64,000 nt of DNA from Paraspadella gotoi (Eukaryota > Chaetognatha). The stretch's first letter is position 1. The number at the start of each line of letters is the position of its first letter. Location of the stretch: contig CM119267.1 in the NCBI GenBank assembly GCA_051294375.1, positions 24,439,783-24,503,782 of the forward strand, in the 5' to 3' direction. A program made the position numbers and the translations under genes. Below the pieces are notes generated by a model. It saw only the letters and a program-made list of their open reading frames with translations. It did no database searches and was not told where the DNA came from. Below, in pieces: positions 1 to 11,200 of this stretch.

Positions 1-2
1 TC

Positions 3-975
3 GAGACAAAACTGGCGGAGTTCATAAAATCAAACTTTACAGGCAGTGGCGAAATCTCCGAAGTGAAACTTCTTAATCGAGGTGATATTCTAGTTATTGC
101 TAAAAGTGATAAAATTTCAACTCCATCCTTAAAATTGAAAACTGGGCCCAAAACAAGTATAAAATTGTACCAAGGTTGTCGGCAACAAATTCTATCACGA
201 GACAAGTTGTGTTAAAAGGAGTAGACACTGAGATCACTGAAGAAGCCAAAAAAAGGAATTTGACGAGCAGGTAATTCCAACTGTATTTGTTAAACGTATG
301 AGCTCCTACGCAAATACTGGTAAACCCTCTTGGAATGTAAAAGTGGGACTGAACAAAAACGAGCACTTTGAAAAGCTGATAAAAGAAGGTTTCAAATTTC
401 AAGCCCTTTACAAAAGATTTAGAGTTGACCAATACAAAGTAAATGACTTTCTTCAGTGCTTTAAATGCAAGGACTAGGACATGGCAGTCGCTCTTGCCTG
501 GCTGAAAATGAAGTTTGTCTCGTTGTTCTGGCAACCATAATCACAGAGACTGTAAAGAGAATGTCATTCAATGTGCAAACTGTGGTGGTCCTCATACATC
601 TAACTCGAAGGTCTGTCAAGTACTCCAAAATGCAACTAGAGATTTTCAAAACAAAGTTACATCTGAAAATAGATCTCAAACACAGTCTTACGCAGCGATA
701 ACAAAAGAAAAGGAAAATGAGAGATTTATGTTAACAAAGCAAGATTTAATGAATTTATTGTTTGGGGTTGGCCACATGTTTCGCGAAATGAAAGAACTTA
801 CAACTGATTCAATCACGGATACCAAAATATGGGATCTTGCTGACAATCTGGTCACGAACTTTATAACTCAGAAGGGTGCCATGAGAAAAAACTTTAATGC
901 CACCAAGACAGCGAGAACAGAAACTGCAAAACAGTTCAGTTCCACAGAAAAGTTGACACTGAATGTGTCAGTAAA
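3..975 (+). pseudogene. LINE ORF1 (gag-like, zinc knuckle) remnant
   Basis: This is the nucleic-acid-binding ORF1 protein remnant. A reading frame open from the left edge stops at about 214. The next segment, in another frame, reads VVLKGVDTEITEEA, which matches the region preceding the knuckles in jockey ORF1 proteins. A TAG then interrupts the first knuckle at about 475. Two knuckles follow: a CSGNHNHRDC type near 520-545 and a CANCGGPHTSNSKVC type near 570-615. At least three frame breaks separate the parts. The start lies outside the window. Confidence 0.85.
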
Positions 976-1226
976 GATCTGACTGAAAACACTTGTCAAA
1001 CAAATGAATCAAACTACGAGTGGGGGACACCATCTGCCCGGCCATAGAAAGTTATGAAACTTTGAATTTAACACAAAGTACAAGTTCAACCATACCAAAT
1101 AAAGAACGTCGGAAAAGTATAGGTAGAGTTCTTCCCAAAAGCCCAGTATCAAGTATAATCCCAGAAACAAAAACAAAAGGCAAGCAGACAAAGAAAAACA
1201 TAAATCTTGACAAAGCACGAATTCCC

Positions 1227-1925
1227 AGTAATGATTATGGAAAGTGAAATTAATTATCTTTACTGTCTTAGCCTAAACACGAATGGTAAACCAACAAGAT
1301 TACATGAGTTAAAAAAATTAATTGATGACATATCAGAAAACAAAAACATAATTTTAATCTTTAACGATATACGAGTCACCAAAGAAGAATGTCTCAATTT
1401 TAAAAACTTTAAATTTATTGTCAAAACAATGCTTCTAATCCAACAGTAGCAAGTGGAGTCGGAATAGGTGTTCCCAAAAACTATCTGAGAGAAACTTCGC
1501 AAAGTGAAAAATACAATGAAGGTTTAATTGTAGAAATTGTGAATTTAGAGATTGCAACAATCTATAATCATCCAGGAAAAGATTTTCCCGATTCCTTTGT
1601 AAAAGACTTTTTAAATCACAAACCAGATAAAAGATTAATTCGACTTCTAATGGGAGATTTCAACTCGCCAAACAAATATTTTGGAAGTCGGACGACAAGT
1701 AGATCTGGTGAAGAATTACTGAACATATTTAGTAAATACGGCCTAGTTCGTGTGCATGATGACAATATGACTTACATAAGTAAAATTACAGGGGAAGCAA
1801 ATATCCTTGATTTTGTTTTCTGTGACGATAAAAGCATAGATCATGTTAAAGACTACAAAGTGTTGGATGACGTGGGAAGCGATCATTTGCCTTGTCTAAC
1901 TAAGATCGCAGTAAAAGGTGTAATC
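1227..1925 (+). pseudogene. LINE ORF2 endonuclease domain remnant
   Basis: This is the apurinic/apyrimidinic-type endonuclease that nicks target DNA. The N-terminal part (LSLNTNGK) and the C-terminal part (GDFNSPN, SDHLPCL) lie in different frames, with a break around 1435-1445. The GDFN and SDH motifs carry catalytic residues of the family and are both intact locally. A lysine-rich linker continues to about 2190 before the next frame break. Confidence 0.85.
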
Positions 1926-2406
1926 CATGAAGATAAATTAACAAAAATAATCAACTATGAAAAATTTAAACACATTGTAGATGAAGAATTCAGAAAAATC
2001 CTAAAAAATAAAGAAAACTGGGAAAAACTAAATCTTGAGGAAAAAGTAGAAATTTGGACCAAAAAAATACATTTTGCAAAGGAACAGTGTTCTCAAGAAA
2101 TAAAATTTAAACAAAAGGGAAACTGCATCCTATCGCCAACAACTTGGAAGTTAATTAAAGAACAACGGAACTGGTCAAAGAGAAAAAATTAAGAGGTCTA
2201 AATTTTAAAGAAAGTATCAATGATAAAGAGGCTTGGAGAAAATATTTTAACCACGTCAGTCGAGAAGTGAAAAAATCTATCCGTGAAGATGAGGAGATGC
2301 ACGGAAAACTAAAAATGAACAAAATCATTGGAGAAAGAGACAGCGGAAAAAAGTGGTCAATGATAAAAGAATTAATTAATTGTGGAAAGGAAAATGGCAA
2401 ATCTGA

Positions 2407-3480
2407 TTGCATGCTAAAAAAACCAGATGGCACTTTTCAGAATCAAAATTAGAAAATATGGAAATATTAGCAACAAGGATGGAATCGGTGCATTCTGAAC
2501 CAGAACCTAATAATGAAAACAAATGGATATTTGATCAGGTACAAAATTTTAAGTTAGAAAACAGCAAAATTTTTAATGAAAAAGAAGAAACTCAAACGGA
2601 ATTAAAACTAAGTGACAAATGCAATGTAATTAAGTTAAGTCAAATAATTAGGAATTTTAAAACTAAATCAGCCCCAGGAAAAGATGGAATCACCCCACAA
2701 ATCATGAAAAACTTACCTCTCTCAGCAAAGGTGATTCTCAGTGATATCATGCGAGAATGTCTAGACAAAAGTATATTTCCTAAACTCTGGAAACATTCAA
2801 ATCTTCGAATGCTCCCAAAACCCGGAAAAGATCTGACAGATCCAAAAAGCTACCGACCAATAAGTCTGATCTCAGTAGTTGGAAAAATATTAGAAAGATT
2901 AGTAAAAGAAAAACTGACCGAGTGTACAAAAGAATTAAATGCTATGGGCCCGATGCAATCTGCATACAAGAAAGGTAGATCTGCACAAGAAAATGTCCTC
3001 AGGCTAGTGGAAGACATTAACTGCAGCTTCAGAAAAAGATACTGCACCATTGGTGTTGCATTGGACTTCTCTGTTGCCTTTAATTCGATGTGGAGCAATG
3101 GATTAATCTACAAAATGCATGGAAAAGGATATCCACTAAATCTACTCAAAATGATCAGTTCATACCTCCAGGACAGATCCATGAATATTGTTGATGGAGA
3201 TCTTTGTTCTAGAACCGTCATGCTAAAAAAGGGGCTCCACAAGGAGGAATATTGAGTCCTGATTTATTTACGCTTTATGTAGACGATTTGCCAGTCCCTC
3301 ATGATGTAAAAGGAAGCGGAGCGAAATACGCTGACGATACGTCACTCTGGGCTGAAGGAAAAACCCCAAAAGAAGCAGTGGAAATCCTGCAACCAAGATT
3401 AGATGAAGTAGTGAAATGTGTTCAACTTGGCAACTCAGTTTGTCTCCGGGAAAATCACTAATGACACTCTTCACTCATGC
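2407..3480 (+). pseudogene. LINE ORF2 reverse transcriptase domain remnant
   Basis: The reverse transcriptase fingers and palm are recognisable: KSAPGKDGITP, LPKPGKDLTDPKSYRPISL, then VALDFSVAFNS. After a frameshift in an A/G run at about 3225-3235 come APQGGILSPDLF and AKYADDTSLW. The catalytic YADD is present. The frame breaks again near 3440-3520. Confidence 0.9.
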
Positions 3481-3520
3481 CCCAGTCACAAAGACTATGA
3501 TTTTCAGTTAAATTTGGGCA

Positions 3521-4080
3521 ATGAAGAAAGTAGTTCGAAAAGAAAAACTCAGGCTCTTAGGCATTGACATAGATGAAAAGTTAATGTGGACTGGATTCAT
3601 TGATGATCTGCTAAATAAATTCAAAAGCAAAATTTTAATGATAAATCGACTGTCTAAATTTAAAAAGGATCATGATAGTGGAATGAAACTGATTAACACT
3701 GTTTATCAAAGCCTGGTCGTGTCTGTCTTAAACTATTCCAGTCTGGTATGGATTACAAACAAGTATCAATGGGAAAAATTGGAAAAACTAAATTTAAGAG
3801 CCCTAAAACCTTTTTAAAACTGCCTATGCATACCTCTTCAAAAATTGTGTATGATGCAGCAGGTACAACAGAAATGAAAGGACAGATTGAGAAAAGAGCA
3901 ATGAAGAGAATAATTGAAGTGACCAAAGGAAATGAAATGTTTGAAAGGACAGTACACAACATAGAGAACGACAAACGGAACACACACATATCACCAATGA
4001 AACTGTGCTATGAGAAACTGAAGTCGGACAACATCTGCCTTAGCACATTCTTTGGATTTGACTGTCATTGCGAGTCTTGA
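3521..4080 (+). pseudogene. LINE ORF2 C-terminal region remnant
   Basis: RT thumb and C-terminal segment in two overlapping frames (3521-3817 and 3748-4080). The first contains LRLLGIDIDEKLMW, typical of the post-palm region of jockey-type RTs. The second ends in CHCES at a TGA at 4078-4080. No RNase H motif is visible. Confidence 0.75.
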
Positions 4081-4445
4081 AGTTCTTTTTTTTTGTTTGT
4101 TTGTTTTTTTTCCGTCCAATATTACTTGTTGATTGAATTGATTCAATTTCTATTTTTAAACTGGTTTCATAATCACGTCATAACGTTTTTAACAGTCTGT
4201 AGCTCTTTAAATCTTTTTAGTAATTTTTGATTAATTTTTTCCTTTTTTTTGTATCACGTACTAACAATTTGAAAGTCTGTACATAGTTCTTAAAATTTTG
4301 GATTTTCACGTTTTAAAAATTAATTTTAAATGAGTTTTAAAAAAATGAATTTTTTACCATTTACTTAGTTTTCGTAAACGAAATGACCTCATGGGCCACA
4401 GTAAATTGCGCCCCGGTTTAGTCTAATTCATATTCATATTCATAT
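4081..4445 (+). repeat. LINE 3' UTR with terminal ATTCAT repeats
   Basis: AT-rich non-coding sequence between the last LINE stop codon and three short tandem ATTCAT units. Short 3'-terminal tandem repeats instead of a long poly(A) are known in several non-LTR clades. The end point is inferred. Confidence 0.55.
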
Positions 4446-4448
4446 CTC

Positions 4449-4522
<74 letters not shown>

Positions 4523-4558
4523 CCTCTCTCTCTCGAGAGAGAGAGAGAGAGAGAGAGA
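4446..4558. repeat. (CT)n followed by inverted (GA)n
   Basis: A CT tract of about 75 bases is followed by CATCC, a short CT run, TCGA, and a GA run to 4558. The end of the tract is self-complementary across the CTCGAG centre near 4534. On the - strand it starts about 20 bases after an ORP8 splice donor. Confidence 0.95.
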
Positions 4559-4579
4559 TCTTGACCTTCCCCGACAGAC

Positions 4580-4676
4580 CTGTCGATCGACTGGAACGAC
4601 GAGGCGCTTGAGCCTCCGAGCGATGGCCTTTTGGTCGGCCTTCCAAAAGACTTCCTCCGTCTCGCCGTTCTCGTCT
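4580..4676 (-). CDS. OSBPL8: ORP8-like exon: ORD (FWKADQ..VVPVDRQ)
   Basis: 97 bases, phase 2 to 0. Acceptor TTCAG at 4678-4677, donor CAG/GTCTGT at 4580. Encodes DENGETEEVFWKADQ and ends VVPVDRQ, matching the ORP5/8 segment FW..RLRQHTVPLEEQ. This is the last ORP8 exon in the window. Confidence 0.85.
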
Positions 4677-7600
4677 CTGAATTGCAAAATAGAGTAGCGA
4701 ATAAAAAGACAAAAAGACAAATTGTAATAATTAACGAACACTGTTTTAATAACAAACTACTCCAAGACAAGATATACAATTAACTACAAAATCTGCTATG
4801 AATTAAAACGGAAGAGAAAGCGTTTAAAACATAAGCCGATTGCAGCTAAATGGAAAACAAATAGTAACGCAAATCCTCCTTTAAAAAAATGCAAAATAAA
4901 CAAAGACAAAACCCGTCACCAAAACGAGTCAAAAAGCCAACTTCCCGCCCTCTTCCGCAGCCGTCGAAACGGAGCCGCGCGCACCTGAAAAGGATCTCCC
5001 CGTCCCATTTGCCGTCGATGGTGGCGATGGTTTTGGCGCCGAGTTTGATTTTCCCCACGACGGCGTTCGACGCTTCCGATCCGCCGAAAAAGGGTTTCAA
5101 TTTGAAATCGAGTTCCGCTCTGAATTGAGGAGGGGGGGGAGTGGTGGGGGGGGGGGATGCAGGTATTAAGATCTTATATTGATATTTATAGATTATTATT
5201 AAGTTATTTTTTATTATCTTTTAAAACGTTCAAAAGCACAGACGTATTATATTAATTATTGTAGAATATCAGCTATGCTTAGTTTACAATTAAAATTTGG
5301 ATTAAAATTTAGACATTGTATTCGAACTTTTTTGTTGTTGTTTATTTAGGAGTTTAGATTTTTTTAATACTTTCTTCTCTTTTATGGATCCGTTCCAGCC
5401 CCCCCCCCAGGCCCCGGGGCACATCGCCTTAGGAAGGGTGTCAAACCATCTCCAGGCCACCATCCCTGCAACACCTCACACCACCCCGCACCACCCCAAA
5501 TCACTCTGCAACGAAGTTCACCTGTATCGGGTCTTGTCGCACTCGATGCTGACTTTCCCTCCCAACTCGGCCGTCATCGTCCCCAAGAGGATTCCCTTAC
5601 AGTTGGCGTAGGGCATCGACATCACGTAGTCTTCCCCGCGCTTGAGGAGGGTCAGGCGGGCCTGTCCGTCCATGATGGCCTGGTGGAGGAGGAGGTGGAA
5701 ATTGGGCGGAGAATAAATAATTGAAAGGAGAGAGAATAGAATAGAATTGAAAGAAAGAAAAGAAATAATTAGAAAGAAAGAATACGTTGAGGAGTGTAAT
5801 AAAATAAAATAAATAAAAAAATAAAATAAAACAAGAAATAAAGAAAGGAAAAAAGTGAGAAAGAAAAAGAGAAAAGAAGGAAAGAAGGCGAGAAAGAAAG
5901 AACGAAATAAAGAAAAAATGAAAAAAGAAAAGAAATAGCGCAAGCCAAAAAAACCCAAAAAAACACAGACTCTCAAAACAAACCAAGCGGCCCTTACCTG
6001 CAATGAGTTTCCGTAAAACTTGGACCTGGCCAAGATCCCGCAGGTGAGGCAATAACCGTCCCGTCGGTTAGAGACGTGGAACACAGAGATGGGAGGGTGG
6101 TGCGAGACCTGCGAGCGAAAGGAGAAAGACGAACCTAAAACCCTGACCGTCGTTTTGCTCCTTAACAGACCCTCGTGACTCACCTGCTCCGCCACGTAAA
6201 ATGTCCTGGATCCCGTGGCGGGATTCTCCCAACAGCAGCGGAAGACTTCGCCAAGGATCGGGTTGTAGGGCTTCTTGAGTCCCTTGGGCTTTTTGTAGAA
6301 GCCGGAGATGTACCACTTGAGAACGTGTTTCATCCTGGCGAGAAAACGGAAACAATTTTGTACATTTAAATAATTCTTAAAAGTAAAACTTAACTACTTA
6401 CATACTTAACTCGTCGAATAAAACAAAAAGTATGAAATTATTAGCATCAAAATTAAAAGTTGTATAACTTTCTTCAATCTACAATTCTACGTGCTGCTGT
6501 TCTCATTACGAGGCCAAGCTCAGTATTCTCCAGACTCCACATTGTGGAGTCCACAACCCAGCTACTTTTTCTGGTCCCACATACCTCAGGAAAGGATCGT
6601 CGAAGGCGGAGGCTTCCTGCAGCAGATCGCAGTGATAATAGAAGTCGGTGAGTTTGTCGAGAAAAGATCGAGGTTCGAGGATGAAGGCGGGCAGCACCAC
6701 GCGGGAAAGATCCATGCCTGGACGGACCTAGGGTGGGGGAATGAATGATGGGAAAAATTATTTAAAAATAAGTAGCCGAGGCTAAACTTAATATAAACCC
6801 CAAAACAAAACAATTAAAACAATATTAAGTCATCATTCGAATTCCGTAGTCAAAGCGGTAGACACTGAATTACGGCGCCAATAACTGTTTGTTTCAAATA
6901 ATATATACAAACGACGCCTTTTGTCTTTTCTTAAATTTTACCTTAGTCCGGTGGCCAAGTTACCAATATCTAAACCAAGCTTTCCATCTTCCAGACCTGT
7001 TTGAGTAATTCCCAAATGACGCTCTTGTTCTCCTCGCCGAATTCCTCCGTCTGCGCCTGATCGCCCAACTCTCCGAACTCCTCCGCCGGCCCCGCCACGT
7101 AGGGAGTCATTTCGCCGCCGCCGCCTTTGATTAGGGGAGCGTGGCGGGTAGGAGAGGGTGGGGGAAGGGGGGTTGCGAAGGGGGTGAGACGAGGAATGGA
7201 GAATTGGAAGGGAAACATGGGTTGTGACTGATTAAGGTTTTCATTATGGTGTCCAAGAAGTTATGGCAACAGCCGGGTTGCCTGTGATGCCCATTGGGAT
7301 GGGGCATCTCACTGTTGGCTTTGGGGGCTTCCGACCCTCAGTGACGCCTCCAGTCACTGGCGCGGTTACCCTAGGACGGTCTCGCTTTGCCAACGTAGAG
7401 GGAAGTCGTTAGGACTGTGGATGGAACACTACGCCTGGGATGGTGTATTCCCCCTCTGAGCCAATGGATTTGGCTGAAAGATGGCGGACGTGAGGCGGTG
7501 TGAATATACCGCCACAAAGTAGTATTATAATTTAAAATTATTATTAGAGTTGACACCTTTAGTGGACTCACCTAAGGAAAATTATTGGATTAAAGGAAGG

Positions 7601-8196
7601 TGAGACATTTAAAATACAACGTATTGTTTGTCACTGTATCTAAACCCTAATAATAATAAAAGTATCTCGACGTCAACAACCGAAATCTCTTTTAGTTTTA
7701 CTTATCTTTTCTCTTCTAATATCACTCCTCTTCTTCTTTCTTCTCCCTTCTCTTCCCCTTCTCCCTCCTCACCTTCTTCCTCTTCCTCCTCCTCTTCGTC
7801 GTCCGGCGCTTCCCCTCCGTCGTCGCTGGCTTCCGACTCGCTCGGCGCCTCCTCCTCGGGCGACGCCTTATCCTCGGCGTCGGGTCCGTCGAGGTCACGG
7901 GGGAAGTGGCCCTCGAGGTCGCTCTCCGTCCAACTCCCCGTCCGCAGGTGGCGCAGTTGCGTCGGCAACGGCGCCTCGGCAGAGGACGCCGCCGTTGCCG
8001 CCACCGAACGGGCGATCGACGCCGCGAGGGACGTCGCGGCGTCGACGCCGCTCCCGTCGGGTTGGTACGAGACGCTGCCGCAGCGTGGAGCGGAGCCGCG
8101 GTATGACTGGATTGAGATAAAGGAAAGGGAAAGTGGGAAGGTGGGGAAGAAGGATGAAAATGTCGAAATTCAGTAACTCGGGTAATTTTAATTTCT

Positions 8197-8249
<53 letters not shown>

Positions 8250-11200
8250 ACACAAAAGTAACTACTATGTATATTTAACTTGAATCGTTGTGAGGAATGA
8301 GAGGCAGTCAATCGGAAGATAAGTAACTGATTAAGAAAAAGAGAATATAGGGGAGAAAGATAATAAGGAAGAAAAGATGATCATAATTGGATTAATAAAA
8401 GAGAAAGGGGAGTGGGCAGAGAAAAGAAATGTGAATTGAAAAAGAAAATGGGAAAGGAAAGAATAAAAAACCATAACAAAGGAAAGGAAAGAAAAAAATC
8501 AAAATGAAGGAAAGTAAAGGAGTAAAAACCAAAATGAAAGAAAGGAAAGAGGTAAAAACCAAAATGAAGGAAACGAAAAGAGAAAAAAACAAAATAAAGG
8601 AAAGTAAGGGAGTAAAAACTAAAATGAAGGGAAGGAAAGGAGAAAAAAACAAAATGAAGGAAAGGAAAGGAAAGGAAAAAAAATCAAAATGAAGGAAAGG
8701 TAAGGAAAAAACAAAATGAAGGAAAGGAAAGGAGAAAAAAACAAAATGAAGGAAAAGAAAGGAAAGGAGAAAAAAACAAAATGAAGTAAAGGAAAGGAAA
8801 GGAGAAAAAAACAAAATGAAGGGAAGGAAAGGAGAAAAAAACAAAATGAAGGAAAGGAAAGGAGAAAGGATGTAGAAGCGAAGGGAGGAAAAATTCGTTA
8901 ATCCTCAAGGACGGAAGCTTAAGGCCTTTGAAGGATAAAGCTGATGAGTTTTGCCGAGGAGTTTGATGAATAGGAAGAGGAGGAGGAGGAAGAGGAGAAA
9001 GATCTTGAGGATTATTACGCCTCACCGGCTGATTCTTTTTCGGGGGGGGGGGGTGAGAGTGAGATAGAGAAGTCGTTGGCCAGTCAACTCCCGTTGGTCG
9101 AGAACTGATAAAGTTCGAGAGGCGAACCGCTTCGGAAAACACACGAGTTAATAAACTTGAAGTCGACTAATGAATGTTTCCATTTCTATAATGTCAATTT
9201 AATTCGCTATCACCTCGCTCTAAATATTCTCTCCTCGATTCTTATCGACGAAATTCAATCGCTTTCACTCTTTTGCTCCGCTCATTAATCCATCGTAGTT
9301 TAGTTTAAATTTTAGAACTCTTTTTTTAATATTAATTTTCATGATTAATTATTTGAACTAAATCATTCATACAAATATTATAGAAAACCGTCGGTTTTTT
9401 TTTAATTTATATTTATCTCGCGTTCAAGTTTTTCTACATTAAAAAATTGAACAAATGAACAAACCAATAGCTCTTCTCCAACATTTCTCTTACCTCACTC
9501 CCTCGCCTTCTCTCAATCCCACCGCCTCGATCGTCTGAATAACAACAACAACAACAAGACCCAACCTCGTTCCTAACCTGGAACGAGTCCTCCATTGCGC
9601 TGCTGGCGCTGCCCGAGGTGCTCCCCCGCGCCGCCGCGTCCACCCGGACGTCGCCGTCGCTGCGGCGATGTCGGTGCTGTTGCTGCAGCTGCTGAGATTG
9701 CAGCTGTTGCGGAGGTTGATGTTGAGACGCGACGCCGCCGCCGATGGAGCGCTTGAGTAGCGTCGAACATCGGAGCGCCAATTCGAGGGCGTCCATCCAG
9801 CATTTGCCTGAGGAAGAGAGAAGGGGGGCGGGAGAATAAGATGAATATTGGAAGGAGGATGAAACGAGATGATATCCGCTCCCTGCCCCCCTCCCCCCCT
9901 TTAACCGCTCACCAGCCGCCTCCGACGTCGCGCGGAAGATGAGATAGTTGACTGGAAGAGGCTGAACCATCGCCGGAATACTTTCACCCTTGAACACAAT
10001 CATTACGTAATACGTAGTCGTCTTTCTCTTTTCCTTTTTCATCATTTGCCTTCTTTCTTAGTCACTTTAGGTTTTATTACCTTTTATTTCTTTCTCTTCT
10101 GTCTCCCTATCTTTGTCACTTATGTTTTATTACTCTTTCTTTCTCTTTTTCTTTCTTACCGTCTTTCTTTCGCACTTTAGGTTTTATCTTTCTCTGTTTC
10201 TTTTATTCTCTTTCTCTCACTTTAGGTCCCTTCGCCGCCCAAATGCTTTGATCCATTGGATGAAAGAGTTTGAAACAGAAGCCTTCCTTTTTTGAAGGCC
10301 TTTCGATGAGTTCGCAAGTGTTGAGGAGAATCGTCCCAACCCAGTAGCCTGAAGAAAAAAAAGATAGTGGAGGAAAACGAGTCATTTATTTATATTTAGT
10401 TGATTTTTGTCTCGAAGAAGAAGCGTGTCCCGACTATGAGGTATTAAACACCCGAACTGAGACTAAATAATAAATACATATATTTTTTTAACCGTATTTT
10501 GGCATATTTCATACAATAATTATAGGCATTTTGAAAATTTTGAAATCCCAAGCAAGTCCAAACACGTCTCGTTCTGTCTGCCAAGCAAGCGCTCGTTAAT
10601 TCAAAAATTGCTTGAACTGTTCCCGTTTTAAGTCGATTTTAAAATAAACCAAATAACAATAAGATAAAAAACCCTTGCGCATCCAATCAAAGTCAAATAT
10701 TTAAAGAGACTTTCCTTTCTCTTTTATAGAATTAAAAATGTGGGTAAAGGGGAACGAAAAATATCATTTAAAAAGTCACACGATGAAACGGGTTAGTTTT
10801 AACAAAATAAACCATCGAAAAGCTTTATTATGATAGTAATAAAAATTAATATTATATTTCACGGGGGAAAACTTTTTTTTCAACCACCGTTAAAAAAAAT
10901 GACAAAACTACTAAAAAAACAACAACCAAAGTTTTCAATAGAGAAAAAGAAACCGACTCACCGCCAGGATGAAGATTAACCTCTTAAGATCGAGATCAAC
11001 ATTAAAATAATCAAAATCCGTTTTTAACTACGAAACGAAAGGGAAACTAAATCCGCACATTTAAATACAAAAATGTAAGGATTTCTTGGCATCAAAAGAT
11101 CACCCGCCAACCAACTCGCATTGCCATAGCGACGAGAGAAACAGACTCACTCGATTTCATCTTTTGACTTTTGTAGAGAATGAGGAGTCCGGGTTTGAGG

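Larger units (their letters stand above)
1..4445 (+). mobile_element. Degenerate jockey-like non-LTR retrotransposon (LINE)
   Basis: The order is ORF1 with CCHC zinc knuckles, an AP-type endonuclease, a reverse transcriptase and a 3' tail of short tandem repeats, as in jockey/CR1-group LINEs. Visible motifs are cysteine knuckles near 450-630, GDFNSPN and SDHLP of the endonuclease (near 1655 and 1880), SAPGKDG and YRPISL of the RT (near 2670 and 2850), APQGGILSP (near 3235) and YADDTSLW (near 3330). The reading frame breaks many times, so this copy is dead. The element is truncated by the left window edge. It lies antisense to the ORP8-like gene on its right. The 3' end is placed at three ATTCAT-type repeats at 4425-4445, directly before a CT tract. 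Confidence 0.93.

Noticed and set aside
7628-8176. + strand Ser-rich frame of about 180 residues
   Set aside because: It is the antisense of the ORP8-like acidic linker exon (GAG/GAA read as Ser/Leu codons).
8392-9142. Phe/Ser-rich frames over the polypurine minisatellite
   Set aside because: Pure translation of a simple polypurine repeat; no start context, domain or splice support.
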